Positions 1-8,587 are shown, counted from the stretch's first letter. The stretch is DNA of 64,000 nt from Arthrobacter celericrescens (GCF_003614925.1 NZ_QYLP01000099.1:38428-102427); one strand, 5' to 3'. Translations and numbers: made by a program. Notes: a model not told the origin generated them from the sequence alone.

Positions 1-1
1 C

Positions 2-2830
2 ATCATCCGCAATGAAAAGTCCCTCGAACCTCAGCTCGACAACCTGCACGAAACCCTCGTCGAGCACCGGCACGCACTCATGGACCACGTCGCCTCGCTT
101 CACAACGTCCGCGAACGGTGGGGGTGCTCTCCGTACCAGGCGATGCAGTCCCTGGCGGAGCTGACCTCCATCCACCCCGCCCCGGCCACCACGGTCCGCC
201 TGAAGCGCAGCGTCCTGGACAGCATCAAGGACCGTGAAGAACTGGCCGGGCGCCTGCGCCGTGCCGCCGAGCTGGGCAGCTTCAGCAGCGCCGCCGTCAA
301 CAGCCCCTGGTATGGTGCCCGGCTGGTCACCCGCAAGGAGACCGAAGAAGCCCAGCAGCTGGTGCGGGCCGCCCACGAGCAGCTGCCGGTCCTCCGGGAA
401 CGCATGGTGGCACTCGCGGACCACTCCGAGATCAGGCTGGGAGCCACCTTCGCCGAATGGGGCGGCCAGCTGGAGCTGTTGATGGCCGTCCGGGAAAGCC
501 TGGACAAGTTCACCCCGGACATCTTCGACCGGCCTGTCCACGACCTCATCTCCGCCACGGCCTCTTCGGCATGGCGGAAGGAACGCGGCCTGGAAATGCC
601 GTCCATGCAGCGATCCCGCCTGCGCCGCGTGGCCAAGGAGTACGTCCGGCCCGGCGTGCACATCGCCGACCTGCACAGCTCCCTCGTCCTCGTCCAGGAA
701 CAGCGCAGCCTCTGGGCCAACTATGCGACGAGCCAGCGCCATCCGTCGGTTCCGTCCGGGCTCGCGGAGCTCGGAAGCGCGTACCGGGATCTTGACCGCG
801 AACTGGTCCGCCTGGCCGCGTGCCTCAAGCACACCCGCGACGGCGGCAAGCTCCACGAGACCCCGTACGCCGAGCTCATGGCCCGCCTGGAGTCCCTCGT
901 GGCGGACACCGAGACGCTGGAAACACTCCCCGAACGCACGCTGCTCATCGAGAACATGCGCGAGCACGGCCTCGGCGAACTGCTCGCCGACCTTGCCGCC
1001 CGTGAAGTAGGCCCGGAGTCCGTCGCGGCGGAACTCGATCTGGCCTGGTGGCAGTCCGCGCTCGAGGCGATGATCAGCGGCGACGACTACCTGGCCATGT
1101 CCGACGGTGAGTCGCTGCGGAAACTCGAGGCGGAGTACCGCCTGGCGGACCAGGCCCACGTGGCCAGCGGCGCCGCCCGGCTGCGCTGGCAGCTTGCCGA
1201 GCGGTGGCGTGCGGGCATCGCTGCACAGCCGCGCCAGGCCGAACTCCTCAGGAACCTCATCAAGGACGGCCGGATCACCCTGCAGGCGCTGAGCGCACAG
1301 GCACCCGATCTGGTGCCGCTGCTGGTGCCCGTCTGGTCGCTGAGCCCCCACCTGCTGACGGGCCTGCTGCCCGTGGCACAGTCCTTCGACGCCGTCGTGA
1401 TCCTGGACGCTGCGTCGACCTCGCTGCAGGCGGCACTCCCCGCGATCGGCCGCGCCAAGCAGGTCATCGCGTTCGGCGACCCGAAGACGGCCGTCGCACG
1501 CAGCTTCAGCGTGGCCGTGGAACCGAGGATTTCCGGCACCACGGGCCAGGAGACCGTGGACAGTGCCTTCGGTGCGCTGGCCGGGGTCCTGCCCACGTGG
1601 CAGCTGAACTGGATCTACCGTGCGGTGGACGAGGACCTCGTTCTGCAGTTGAGCAAGAACCACTACGACGGCGGCCTGCGCCGGCTGCCCGACGGCCAGT
1701 CGGTCACCGGGCTCGACCGGTCCGTGCTGGTGGAATACATCCCCGACGGCACCGGGCTGCCCAGTTCCGACCACGAAGGGGTCGAATCCGTGGCGGCCGA
1801 AGTCAACCGTGTGGTCGACCTCGTCTTCGAACATGCCAGCCAACGGCCCAGGACGTCGCTGGCCGTAGTGACGGCAAGCCTGCGGCACGCCGCCAGGATC
1901 GGCGAAGCCATCCGGCTCCAGCTGCCGAACCACCCGCTCCTGGCCGGTTTCTTCAGTGCCGGTCCGGAATCGTTCCGCGTAGTGGACCTCGAACGCGCAC
2001 AAGGCCTGGTCCGGGACCACGTGATCTTCTCGCTCGGGTACGGCCGCACCCCGCACGGACGCGCCCTGCACAGCTTCGGTCCGCTGTCCGTGGAAGGCGG
2101 CCGGGGCAAGTTTGCCCTTGCCATGACCCGGGCACGGAGGTCCCTGCATGTGCTGAGCTGCTTCCGTCCGGAGGACCTCGACCTCGACAGGCTCTCCCAC
2201 GGCGCAGTGGATTTCTACGAACTGCTGGACCGCGAGGTCTCGGGCAACACCACGCTCGGGACACCGGAGATCAGGGCTGCCGCCAGTGAGCGGGCCCTTG
2301 GCGAGGATCCCCTCGTTGCTGACCTGGGGGAGCGCCTGCGTGCCCGCGGCGCCCGCGTCTGGCATCACTACGACGGTGCCCTCGACATCGCTGCCGCAGC
2401 GGATCCGGTGCTTACCATCGGACGGGATGACAGCGACCTGCCCACTCCCGTGGCCATCGAATCCGACGGTACGGAACGTTACCGGCGCATGAGCGTCAGG
2501 GAGCGCAGCCGGCTCCGCCCGCAGCTGCTCGAACGCATGGGCTGGCGCTACATGTCCCTGTGGACCATCGAAGTCTTCACGGATCCGTCCTCGTGCGCCG
2601 ACCGGATCGGCTCCTACCTTGGCCTGGAGACGACCGCGAGGCCCTACACGGAGGCAGAGCAAGGCTTCCTGGACCTCCAGCACGATCCGGACAACGATGA
2701 CAGCCCGGACACCGGTGACGGGGACGCGGGTGACCCCAATGGCGGACAATTGGAACCGGACCACGGAGGATCCCCAGGTGCCGATGCGGAAGCGCAGGCA
2801 GGCCCGGAAAAGCAACAAGAAGCGGAGTAG
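2..2830 (+). CDS. Large SF1 helicase-like protein with C-terminal nuclease-like domain (5' end outside window)
   Basis: The frame is open from the left edge, so the gene starts upstream and only its C-terminal ~940 residues are here. A motif VI-like stretch near 2104-2140 (ALAMTRARRSLHVL) matches UvrD/SF1 helicases of the very large DUF4011-type family. The following region (about 2290-2620) with AIESDG and then ERMGWRYMSLWTIEVF resembles the REase-like MTES_1575 domain that ends such proteins. The tail is acidic and low-complexity. Motif II reads LDAAS at 1403-1417 where active helicases have DEAS, and motif III reads GDPKTA, so this part of the ATPase core looks degenerate. The Walker A region lies outside the window. 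Likely role is DNA repair or defence, which is inferred from family only. Confidence 0.8.
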   Translation: MIRNEKSLEPQLDNLHETLVEHRHALMDHVASLHNVRERWGCSPYQAMQSLAELTSIHPAPATTVRLKRSVLDSIKDREELAGRLRRAAELGSFSSAAVNSPWYGARLVTRKETEEAQQLVRAAHEQLPVLRERMVALADHSEIRLGATFAEWGGQLELLMAVRESLDKFTPDIFDRPVHDLISATASSAWRKERGLEMPSMQRSRLRRVAKEYVRPGVHIADLHSSLVLVQEQRSLWANYATSQRHPSVPSGLAELGSAYRDLDRELVRLAACLKHTRDGGKLHETPYAELMARLESLVADTETLETLPERTLLIENMREHGLGELLADLAAREVGPESVAAELDLAWWQSALEAMISGDDYLAMSDGESLRKLEAEYRLADQAHVASGAARLRWQLAERWRAGIAAQPRQAELLRNLIKDGRITLQALSAQAPDLVPLLVPVWSLSPHLLTGLLPVAQSFDAVVILDAASTSLQAALPAIGRAKQVIAFGDPKTAVARSFSVAVEPRISGTTGQETVDSAFGALAGVLPTWQLNWIYRAVDEDLVLQLSKNHYDGGLRRLPDGQSVTGLDRSVLVEYIPDGTGLPSSDHEGVESVAAEVNRVVDLVFEHASQRPRTSLAVVTASLRHAARIGEAIRLQLPNHPLLAGFFSAGPESFRVVDLERAQGLVRDHVIFSLGYGRTPHGRALHSFGPLSVEGGRGKFALAMTRARRSLHVLSCFRPEDLDLDRLSHGAVDFYELLDREVSGNTTLGTPEIRAAASERALGEDPLVADLGERLRARGARVWHHYDGALDIAAAADPVLTIGRDDSDLPTPVAIESDGTERYRRMSVRERSRLRPQLLERMGWRYMSLWTIEVFTDPSSCADRIGSYLGLETTARPYTEAEQGFLDLQHDPDNDDSPDTGDGDAGDPNGGQLEPDHGGSPGADAEAQAGPEKQQEAE

Positions 2831-2836
2831 TGCAGC

Positions 2837-3061
2837 ATGGACGCCGAAGCCCGGGACGACAAGCAGGCCCAAGGCAGCCACGAATGTCCGCACACCGGGA
2901 AATCCGGTGAACGGCAGAAGCCCGCTAAGCGGCGGAAACCCTCGCCCGAAGGCGTCTTGCCCAAGGTTGCGTCGGAAGATGAGCCGCGCAGCTGGGGCGA
3001 TGACGGCGGGTACGACCACGACGCGTGGCTGAAGGAGCAGCGGCCTCCGCATTGGGGCTGA
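2837..3061 (+). CDS. Small charged hypothetical protein, 74 aa
   Basis: It starts six bases after the helicase stop and is therefore probably co-transcribed with it. The protein is very hydrophilic, rich in Lys, Arg, Glu and Asp, with two Cys/His near the N terminus (HECPH) and a C-terminal WLKEQRPPHWG-like end. There is no membrane segment and no recognised domain. The aromatic C-terminal motif suggests a real peptide rather than a chance frame. I do not recognise a function. Confidence 0.6.
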   Translation: MDAEARDDKQAQGSHECPHTGKSGERQKPAKRRKPSPEGVLPKVASEDEPRSWGDDGGYDHDAWLKEQRPPHWG

Positions 3062-3096
3062 ACATCGCACCGAGGCCGAACCACCGGGCCCGCTGT

Positions 3097-3882
3097 TCAC
3101 GATCCCGCTTGTCCCGCCGGACGGGGCGCCGACGGGACCAGGACGAAGAACAGCTTTCCGCGGGTCGAGGCGCCGGCGAGTTTCCCGGCCTGTGCAGGAT
3201 TGGCTGCGACCACCATGAGGCCATCCGTGTCCGGTGTGCCCAGCCAGTCACCGGTCTTGCCGCCCTGGGCCGAGGTCCAAAGCACCGGCACGCCCGCGGC
3301 CAGCGTCTCGGGTTTCCCGCCAGTGCTTCCCAGCCCGTCCGAAACGGTGAGCACGATGTTGACCAGCTGCCCGGCAGAGACCAACTGGATCGAGGAAGGA
3401 TCGGCGAGCCGGACAGGCACGGCGGCTGCTCCCGCTCCGGCTCCGGTGAGGAGTCCGGGGCCGAGCAGTTGCGCGTCCGTAGGGATCTGGCCGCTGCTGA
3501 GCGGAGCGGCAAGCTGGCGGCCCTGGACGTCCTGCCAGTCGCTCAGTGCGCCGGCGGGGACGACGTCGGGCGGAACGGCCCGCGCAACCAGGTCTGTTTT
3601 CCCGACGGCCAGTCCGGCCGGAAGGTCCCTGGCCGCGACCAGGACCTGGATCTTGTGCTCGGAGGCCGGCGTCAGCTGATGGACGGCTATCCCGGCGGCG
3701 AGGCACAGCAGCAGGGCGACGGTCAGGCGGCGGTTGCGCAGCAGCCATGCTCCCGCCCGTGCAGGAAGCGTCCGCCGGGCAGCAAACGTGCGGGAGGGGG
3801 GCGGACGCCGGGCGGTAGTGGAACGGGTGGGCGCATTGCCGGGGCGTCGGCGACGGAATCTCGAGGCTGGGGTGGCTGGCAT
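3097..3882 (-). CDS. SAF-domain membrane-anchored protein (CpaB/RcpC-like)
   Basis: 261 residues. A basic, Pro-rich N-terminal tail is followed by one transmembrane helix (about residues 52-70), then an SAF domain (about 78-140) with the typical ARDLPAGLAV start and GRQLAAPLSSGQ segment. SAF proteins of this type (CpaB/RcpC) help assemble Flp pili at the cell surface. Here there are no tad or flp genes next door, so the pilus link is only by similarity. It faces the helicase operon convergently and is followed upstream by fmdB on the same strand, separated by a terminator. Confidence 0.75.
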   Translation of the reverse strand: MPATPASRFRRRRPGNAPTRSTTARRPPPSRTFAARRTLPARAGAWLLRNRRLTVALLLCLAAGIAVHQLTPASEHKIQVLVAARDLPAGLAVGKTDLVARAVPPDVVPAGALSDWQDVQGRQLAAPLSSGQIPTDAQLLGPGLLTGAGAGAAAVPVRLADPSSIQLVSAGQLVNIVLTVSDGLGSTGGKPETLAAGVPVLWTSAQGGKTGDWLGTPDTDGLMVVAANPAQAGKLAGASTRGKLFFVLVPSAPRPAGQAGS

Positions 3883-3928
3883 GAAGCCACGCTAACCAGC
3901 ACGCCCGGCCGGTGGAACGGCCAAGTCA

Positions 3929-3962
3929 CGCTATGTGGACAAAACCGCTATGTGGACAAAAC
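3929..3962 (-). repeat. Perfect 17-base tandem repeat carrying two DnaA-box-like sites
   Basis: The unit CGCTATGTGGACAAAAC occurs twice with no gap (3929-3945 and 3946-3962). Each copy contains TGTGGACAA (3934-3942 and 3951-3959), whose complement TTGTCCACA is the preferred DnaA box of actinobacteria. It sits between the terminator of fmdB and the SAF gene start, so it could also lie in the SAF gene promoter region. Confidence 0.7.
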
Positions 3963-3981
3963 CCGGGGAAGAAACCCCGGG
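3962..3981 (-). terminator. Rho-independent terminator of fmdB
   Basis: CCCGGGG, six-base loop, CCCCGGG. Read on the minus strand the stem is followed by GTTTTG, and it begins 11 bases after the fmdB stop. Confidence 0.75.
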
Positions 3982-3992
3982 AAAGGAACGGC

Positions 3993-4259
3993 CTAGCTGG
4001 CGGCGGCAGCAGCAGCCGGAGCCGGGGCTGCGGCGGGTGCTGCCGGGGCGGAAGGTGCCGCGGAAACGGTGCTGCCCTTGGAATCACGAGAGTCGGTGCG
4101 GTAGAAGCCCGAACCCTTGAAGACGACGCCGACGCTGTTGAACTTCTTGCGCAGGGCACCCTGGCACTCCGGGCACTCGCTCAGCGAGTTGTCCGAGAAA
4201 GCCTGGACGATGTCAAAGGCGTGGCCGCAGTCCTTGCAGGCGTAGGCGTAAGTGGGCAC
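3993..4259 (-). CDS. FmdB-family zinc ribbon protein
   Basis: 88 residues beginning MPTYAYACKDCG, the signature start of FmdB/CxxC_CxxC_SSSS regulatory proteins. Two CxxC knuckles (Cys8/Cys11 and Cys29/Cys32) should bind zinc. The segment after it ends in KGSGFYRTDSR, the usual family end, followed by an Ala/Pro low-complexity tail common in this genus. Its exact function is not established; it is often a neighbour of 5-formyl-THF cyclo-ligase, as here. Confidence 0.9.
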   Translation of the reverse strand: MPTYAYACKDCGHAFDIVQAFSDNSLSECPECQGALRKKFNSVGVVFKGSGFYRTDSRDSKGSTVSAAPSAPAAPAAAPAPAAAAAAS

Positions 4260-4435
4260 TGGTGATCCTCCTCAGGGACAAACAACAGGTCCTGTCCGCG
4301 TCCGCAACCTTCGTGGTTCCTTAGCAGTCCCAGGGCCTGAGTGCCAATTCTATCATCGAGGGCGGCGCCGCCCGCCAGTGCTTGTGGCGCGGACAACACT
4401 GGCGGCCGCGGAACCCGCCGGAGACCCCGGCAGCT

Positions 4436-5038
4436 TCAGGACCCGGCGAACGGTATCTCGCCGTCGGGCGTCAGTGCGCCGGCCACCGGCTTGTCGAAAG
4501 GCTCGGCCGGAATGGTCCCGGCCGGCAGGACCTCCGCGGAGTAGACGACGGCGACGGCGGGAGGGCGCTGCCCGGCGGCGTCCAGCCGCTCCAGGAGGCG
4601 GTCGTAGTAGCCGCCGCCCTGGCCGATGCGGCTGCCGCTGCCGTCCACCGCGGTTGCCGGCAGGAAAATCCCGTCAGCTCCCGCCACCGCGGAACTGTCC
4701 ATCCGTTCGCCGTCGGGTTCGTCGATCGGAGCGAAACGGGAACGGTGGAAGGCCGTGTTCGGGGTCCACTCGACCCAGCTCAGCTGGCGGTCGTCCTCGC
4801 ACACGGGGAGAATCACCCGGTGCCCGGCCTCGTGGAGCGCTTCCAGCAGAGGCTTGGTGGGCGGCTCCTTGCCCACGCCGAGGTAGACCGCGAACGTCTT
4901 GGAGTCCCCTCCGGGCAAGGCGGCAGCCCATGCCAGCCCATGCCGGGCGATGCCAAGTCCCGCAGCCTCGATCTGCGCGGTGCCCAGGGCCCTGCGCCGC
5001 GCGCGGTGTCCGGCACGGATTTCGTCTTTCAAAGTCAT
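4436..5038 (-). CDS. 5-formyltetrahydrofolate cyclo-ligase
   Basis: 200 residues from the ATG at 5038. The frame is open 18 codons further up, but the ATG with MTLKDEIRAGHRARRRAL fits the family start and has AGGGA upstream. The enzyme makes 5,10-methenyl-THF from 5-formyl-THF using ATP. The conserved GQGGGYYDRLLERL motif, which binds phosphate and folate, is present near residue 150. It is divergent from galU, an arrangement conserved in many actinobacteria, sharing a 121-base intergenic region. Confidence 0.93.
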   Translation of the reverse strand: MTLKDEIRAGHRARRRALGTAQIEAAGLGIARHGLAWAAALPGGDSKTFAVYLGVGKEPPTKPLLEALHEAGHRVILPVCEDDRQLSWVEWTPNTAFHRSRFAPIDEPDGERMDSSAVAGADGIFLPATAVDGSGSRIGQGGGYYDRLLERLDAAGQRPPAVAVVYSAEVLPAGTIPAEPFDKPVAGALTPDGEIPFAGS

Positions 5039-5122
5039 TGCTGAACCAATCCCTGCTGGTGGATTTCGGTGGCAAACTATGCAGCCTGCCACCGATTATT
5101 GCGCACCGGCGAACCGCATCTG

Positions 5123-5153
5123 TTGTCCATTGTGCGACGCATTCCGTTAGATT
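5123..5153 (+). promoter_or_regulatory. Probable leaderless promoter of galU
   Basis: TTGTCC (5123-5128), 19 bases, TAGATT (5148-5153). The GTG start of galU at 5160 begins seven bases after the -10 box, where transcription should start. No Shine-Dalgarno sequence precedes it. Confidence 0.55.
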
Positions 5154-5159
5154 AGAGCG

Positions 5160-6065
5160 GTGACTTCCAATAACTGCACCGTCCGCAAGGCCGTCATCCC
5201 CGTTGCCGGGCTCGGCACCAGGTTCCTGCCCGCCACCAAGGCGATGCCCAAGGAAATGCTGCCGGTTGTCGACAAGCCGGCAATCCAGTACGTCGTCGAA
5301 GAAGCCGTGAACGTCGGCCTCCACGACGTCCTGATGATCACCGGGCGCAACAAGCGCGCCCTTGAGGATCATTTCGACAGAGTGCCGGCACTGGAAGCCA
5401 CGCTTGAGGCCAAGGGCGACACCGCCAAGCTGGAATCCATCCAAGTGGCCACCAACCTCGGCGACATCCACTACGTCCGCCAGGGCGACCCCAAGGGCCT
5501 CGGCCACGCAGTGCTGCGTGCCAAGCAGCACGTGGGCGACGAACCCTTCGCCGTCCTCCTCGGCGATGACCTCATCAACGCCCAGGACACCCTGCTGAGC
5601 GACATGATCGACCTGCAGGCCCGCACCGGCGGATCGGTCGTGGCGCTGATCGAGGTGGAACCCGAGCAGATCAGCTCCTACGGCTGCGCCGACGTCGAAC
5701 CCTTCGGCGATGACGGCTTTGTCCGGGTCAAAGGCCTCGTTGAGAAGCCTGCCGTGGCCGACGCACCCTCCAACCTGGCCGTGATCGGCCGCTACGTGCT
5801 GCACCCCGCCGTCTTCGAAGTGCTCGAAAAGACCGAGCCCGGCCGCGGCGGCGAAATCCAGCTGACGGACGCCCTCCAGGTCCTCGCTGAAGGCGACGGC
5901 GAAGGCAGCGGTGTCTACGGCGTCGTATTCCGCGGCCGCCGCTACGACACCGGCGACAAGCTGAGCTACCTCAAGGCCTGCGTCGAACTGGCCTGCGACA
6001 GTGAAGACCTTGGCCCCGGACTGCGCGACTGGCTTCCGGGATTTGCCTCCCGGTTCGACAAGTAA
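5160..6065 (+). CDS. galU: UTP--glucose-1-phosphate uridylyltransferase
   Basis: 301 residues, GTG start. It carries the nucleotidyltransferase signature GLGTRFLPATKAMPKEMLP near residue 16 and VDKPAIQYVVEEA just after it, with the LGDD catalytic metal motif near residue 132 and VEKP near 195. It makes UDP-glucose for cell-wall polymers, trehalose and exopolysaccharide. A GNAT acetyltransferase follows after six bases, so the two are probably one operon. In mycobacteria a moeA-like gene sits between these two genes; it is absent here. Confidence 0.96.
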   Translation: MTSNNCTVRKAVIPVAGLGTRFLPATKAMPKEMLPVVDKPAIQYVVEEAVNVGLHDVLMITGRNKRALEDHFDRVPALEATLEAKGDTAKLESIQVATNLGDIHYVRQGDPKGLGHAVLRAKQHVGDEPFAVLLGDDLINAQDTLLSDMIDLQARTGGSVVALIEVEPEQISSYGCADVEPFGDDGFVRVKGLVEKPAVADAPSNLAVIGRYVLHPAVFEVLEKTEPGRGGEIQLTDALQVLAEGDGEGSGVYGVVFRGRRYDTGDKLSYLKACVELACDSEDLGPGLRDWLPGFASRFDK

Positions 6066-6071
6066 CCTCCC

Positions 6072-6692
6072 GTGTGGGGTTCGGCCATCTGGCCGGTGAC
6101 CTTGGAAAGCGGCGACCTTCTGCTTCGCCCCATCCGGTACCGGGACAAGCAGGAATGGACCGAGGTCCGGTCCCGGAACAGCGAGTGGCTGGCACCTTGG
6201 GAAGCGTCGAACCCGGCGCCCGGGGGAGCCCTTCCGAATTACCGCCAGATGGTGGCGTCCTTGAACGCCCAGGCCCACCAGGCCACAGCGCTGCCCTTCG
6301 TCATCGCCGAACGCATCCCCGGGTTCCGGGAACCCCGGATCGTGGGACAGCTGACCGTCTCCTCGATCACCTGGGGCTCGGCCATGATGGCAACCCTCGG
6401 CTACTGGGTGGACCAGGACCGTGCGGGCCGCGGAATCGCCCCCACCGCCGTCGCGATGGCAACCGACCACTGCTTCCGGCAACTGGGCCTGCACAGGATG
6501 GAAATCAACATCCGGCCGGAAAACCGGCCCAGCCTGCGGGTAGTGGAAAAGCTTGGTTTCCGCGATGAGGGGTACCGGCAACGGTATCTCCACATCAACG
6601 GCAGTTGGGCTGACCACCGCAGCTTTGCCCTGACCTCCGAGGAAGTTCCGGAGGGTCTGCTCAGCACCTGGTTGCGCAGCCGGCACGGCTGA
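6072..6692 (+). CDS. GNAT acetyltransferase, RimJ/RimL-like
   Basis: 206 residues from a GTG start six bases after galU. The RimJ family pattern is clear: an N-terminal LRPIRYRDKQEW segment, the acetyl-CoA loop QDRAGRGIAPTAV in the middle, and the closing region NIRPENRPSLRVVEKLGF then YRQRYLHINGSWADH. RimJ proteins acetylate the N terminus of ribosomal protein S5, but the actual substrate of the actinobacterial galU-linked member is not settled. It is likely translated with galU. No unusual features are seen. Confidence 0.9.
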   Translation: MWGSAIWPVTLESGDLLLRPIRYRDKQEWTEVRSRNSEWLAPWEASNPAPGGALPNYRQMVASLNAQAHQATALPFVIAERIPGFREPRIVGQLTVSSITWGSAMMATLGYWVDQDRAGRGIAPTAVAMATDHCFRQLGLHRMEINIRPENRPSLRVVEKLGFRDEGYRQRYLHINGSWADHRSFALTSEEVPEGLLSTWLRSRHG

Positions 6693-6759
6693 CGGAGCGC
6701 TAGTCCATTCATTTGATGCAAGTGGTGCGACACACCGCCGCTAATGTGGCGGCGCCCCG

Positions 6760-7713
6760 GTGTTTCCTTCTACGGTTTTGACTGTGGACTTCCCTCTCAG
6801 CAGCTCAGTGATCCTTGTTGTCACTGTTGCCCTGTGGATTGTTTGGGTTGCTCCATACGTACTGCGGAACCGCCGCGCGCAGCTTGTTCCCGCTGCCGTG
6901 GTTCCCATGGACGAAGAGGCCGCAGAAACGCCCCGGCTGCAAGCCGTGACGGGCGCGAAAGCGGTCCCCCAGCAGGAGAAAGCGATGGAGACGATGCAGA
7001 GCACCGCACCCGCACCAAGCACCGGAACCGGCAGCGCCGGGCACCTGGGCGCTGCCGTACGGGAACCGGCGTTCAAGCTCAGATACGGGCGCTGCGCCTT
7101 GGCCCTGGCCGGCCTGCTCTTCCTGCTGACGGCTGTTGTATCCGGAGTCCTCCGCCTTTTCGCGCTGGCCCCGTCGTGGCTCCCGGTGGTCTCCCTGCTC
7201 TCGGTCGCCGGCATTGTCCTGTGGTTGCGCCGCCTGGCCGTCCGGGACCGCCGGGCAAAGATGGAGGCGGCATTCCGTTCGGCGATGTCCCCAGCGCGGA
7301 CTGAAGCCCCGGCAAGCGTCCCGGTGGAGCCACGCGAGACCGCCGTTTTCGACGCCGAGGCCCACAACCGTGAGGCCGCCCGGCTGACCGCCGTCGAACT
7401 GCGCCAGGCCGCCCTGAAGGTGGCTGAGGCCGCCGGCGACACCAAGGCACCTGGCGCGGCCGTGGATGTCAGCTGGCAGCCCGTGGAGGTTCCCAAGCCG
7501 GTGTACGTCGACGCGGCGAAAGCCAGCCGCCCGGCACCTGAGCCACTCGACCTTCCCGCCCAGCCGAAGCCGGTGGGCAAACCGATCCTGAAGAACGCCG
7601 GATCCGCCCCGGCCCTGCCTGCCGCGCAGACGCCGTTCGGCAAGGGCCAGACTGCCGGGAAGGCCAACGCCCTGGGCAACCTGGACGACGTCCTCCAGCG
7701 TCGCCGCGCCTGA
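6760..7713 (+). CDS. SepX/GlpR-like membrane protein (cell division)
   Basis: 317 residues. One transmembrane helix near the N terminus (about residues 13-35, ending WVAPYVLRNRR), a linker, then two more helices (about 112-155, LALAGLLFLLTAVVSGVLRLF and the next), and a long Ala/Pro-rich cytoplasmic tail ending NLDDVLQRRRA. Position after galU and rimJ matches the actinobacterial division proteins described as SepX (Streptomyces) and GlpR (Corynebacterium), which work with FtsZ and a gephyrin/MoeA-like partner. Identification rests mainly on context and topology. GTG at 6760 is used; a second GTG at 6784, directly before DFPLSSS, is an alternative start. Confidence 0.7.
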   Translation: MFPSTVLTVDFPLSSSVILVVTVALWIVWVAPYVLRNRRAQLVPAAVVPMDEEAAETPRLQAVTGAKAVPQQEKAMETMQSTAPAPSTGTGSAGHLGAAVREPAFKLRYGRCALALAGLLFLLTAVVSGVLRLFALAPSWLPVVSLLSVAGIVLWLRRLAVRDRRAKMEAAFRSAMSPARTEAPASVPVEPRETAVFDAEAHNREAARLTAVELRQAALKVAEAAGDTKAPGAAVDVSWQPVEVPKPVYVDAAKASRPAPEPLDLPAQPKPVGKPILKNAGSAPALPAAQTPFGKGQTAGKANALGNLDDVLQRRRA

Positions 7714-7727
7714 CACACCCGGCTTAC

Positions 7728-8543
7728 ATGACAACACTGTGCATCGCGGGCGGCACCGGCCAGATCGGCCGGTTGGCCGCCCGCCTTGCCGTTGAGCAGG
7801 GCCATGAGGTCACCGTCTTCAGCCGCAATCCGCCCTTAGGCGCGGCAGACTCCGCAGCAGCGGACGACGGCGTGCGGTACCTCCGTGCGGACGCCACCAC
7901 GGGCCAGGGGCTGGCTGAGGCGCTGGGCGGCTCCGACGTCGTGATCGACTGCCTTGAGGGGCGTTCGGGCAACGCGCTGAAGCAGTACGCCGACGCCGGT
8001 GCCCGGCTTCTCGCCGCCGCCGCGGCGGCGGGTGTCCGGCGGGCCGTCACCCTCTCGATCATCAACTGCGACGCGAGCACCGCGGCTTTCTATGCTTCCA
8101 AAGCCGCCAAGGAAAGGGTCTACGCGGCCTCGGGGCTGGAGACCGTGACCGTGCGGGCCAGCCAGTTCCACAGCCTGCTGGCGGACGTGTTCGCAGCGGG
8201 GGCCAAGGTGGGCCTGGTGCCGGCCATCAGGGGTGCGAGGTTCCAGAGCATTTCGCCCTCGGAGGTCGCGCGGGCGCTGCTGGCCGAGGCCCTGGCGCCG
8301 TCACCGGCGCCGGCGGGACAACAGCACCGCACCGTAACCATCGCGGGTCCGGAGATCCGCACCATGCGGGAACTGGCCGAAAGCTGGCGGCGGATCACCG
8401 GCCGCAAGGGCCTTATTGTCGAGTTTCCGCTGCCGGGAGCGATGGGTGATTACCTGAGGAAAGGCCTCAACCTTGCCCCGGAGTTGCGACACGGTACGGA
8501 GACGTTCGAGTCCTGGTTGGCAAAAACGCCGGATAGTTTGTAG
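7728..8543 (+). CDS. NAD(P)-binding SDR/NmrA-like protein
   Basis: 271 residues with the Rossmann loop GGTGQIG at residues 8-14 at the very N terminus. The atypical SDR pattern continues with VIDCLEG near 80 and RAVTLSIINCD near 105. The classic YxxxK catalytic pair is not obvious, as expected for NmrA-type members that sense redox state or act as isomerases and reductases. It starts 14 bases after the SepX-like gene and may be in the same transcript. The substrate is unknown. Confidence 0.85.
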   Translation: MTTLCIAGGTGQIGRLAARLAVEQGHEVTVFSRNPPLGAADSAAADDGVRYLRADATTGQGLAEALGGSDVVIDCLEGRSGNALKQYADAGARLLAAAAAAGVRRAVTLSIINCDASTAAFYASKAAKERVYAASGLETVTVRASQFHSLLADVFAAGAKVGLVPAIRGARFQSISPSEVARALLAEALAPSPAPAGQQHRTVTIAGPEIRTMRELAESWRRITGRKGLIVEFPLPGAMGDYLRKGLNLAPELRHGTETFESWLAKTPDSL

Positions 8544-8545
8544 CG

Positions 8546-8551
8546 TAGGAT
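8546..8551 (+). promoter_or_regulatory. -10 box of the tRNA-Ala gene
   Basis: TAGGAT lies 36 bases before the mature 5' end of the tRNA. No convincing -35 is seen at the standard distance. Confidence 0.4.
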
Positions 8552-8587
8552 GCACTGGCGCGGCCCGGGAACCGGAACCGCCAGCCA

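Noticed and set aside
4674..6686. A 670-codon minus-strand frame over galU and rimJ
   Set aside because: Shadow frame over real genes with clear families on the other strand.
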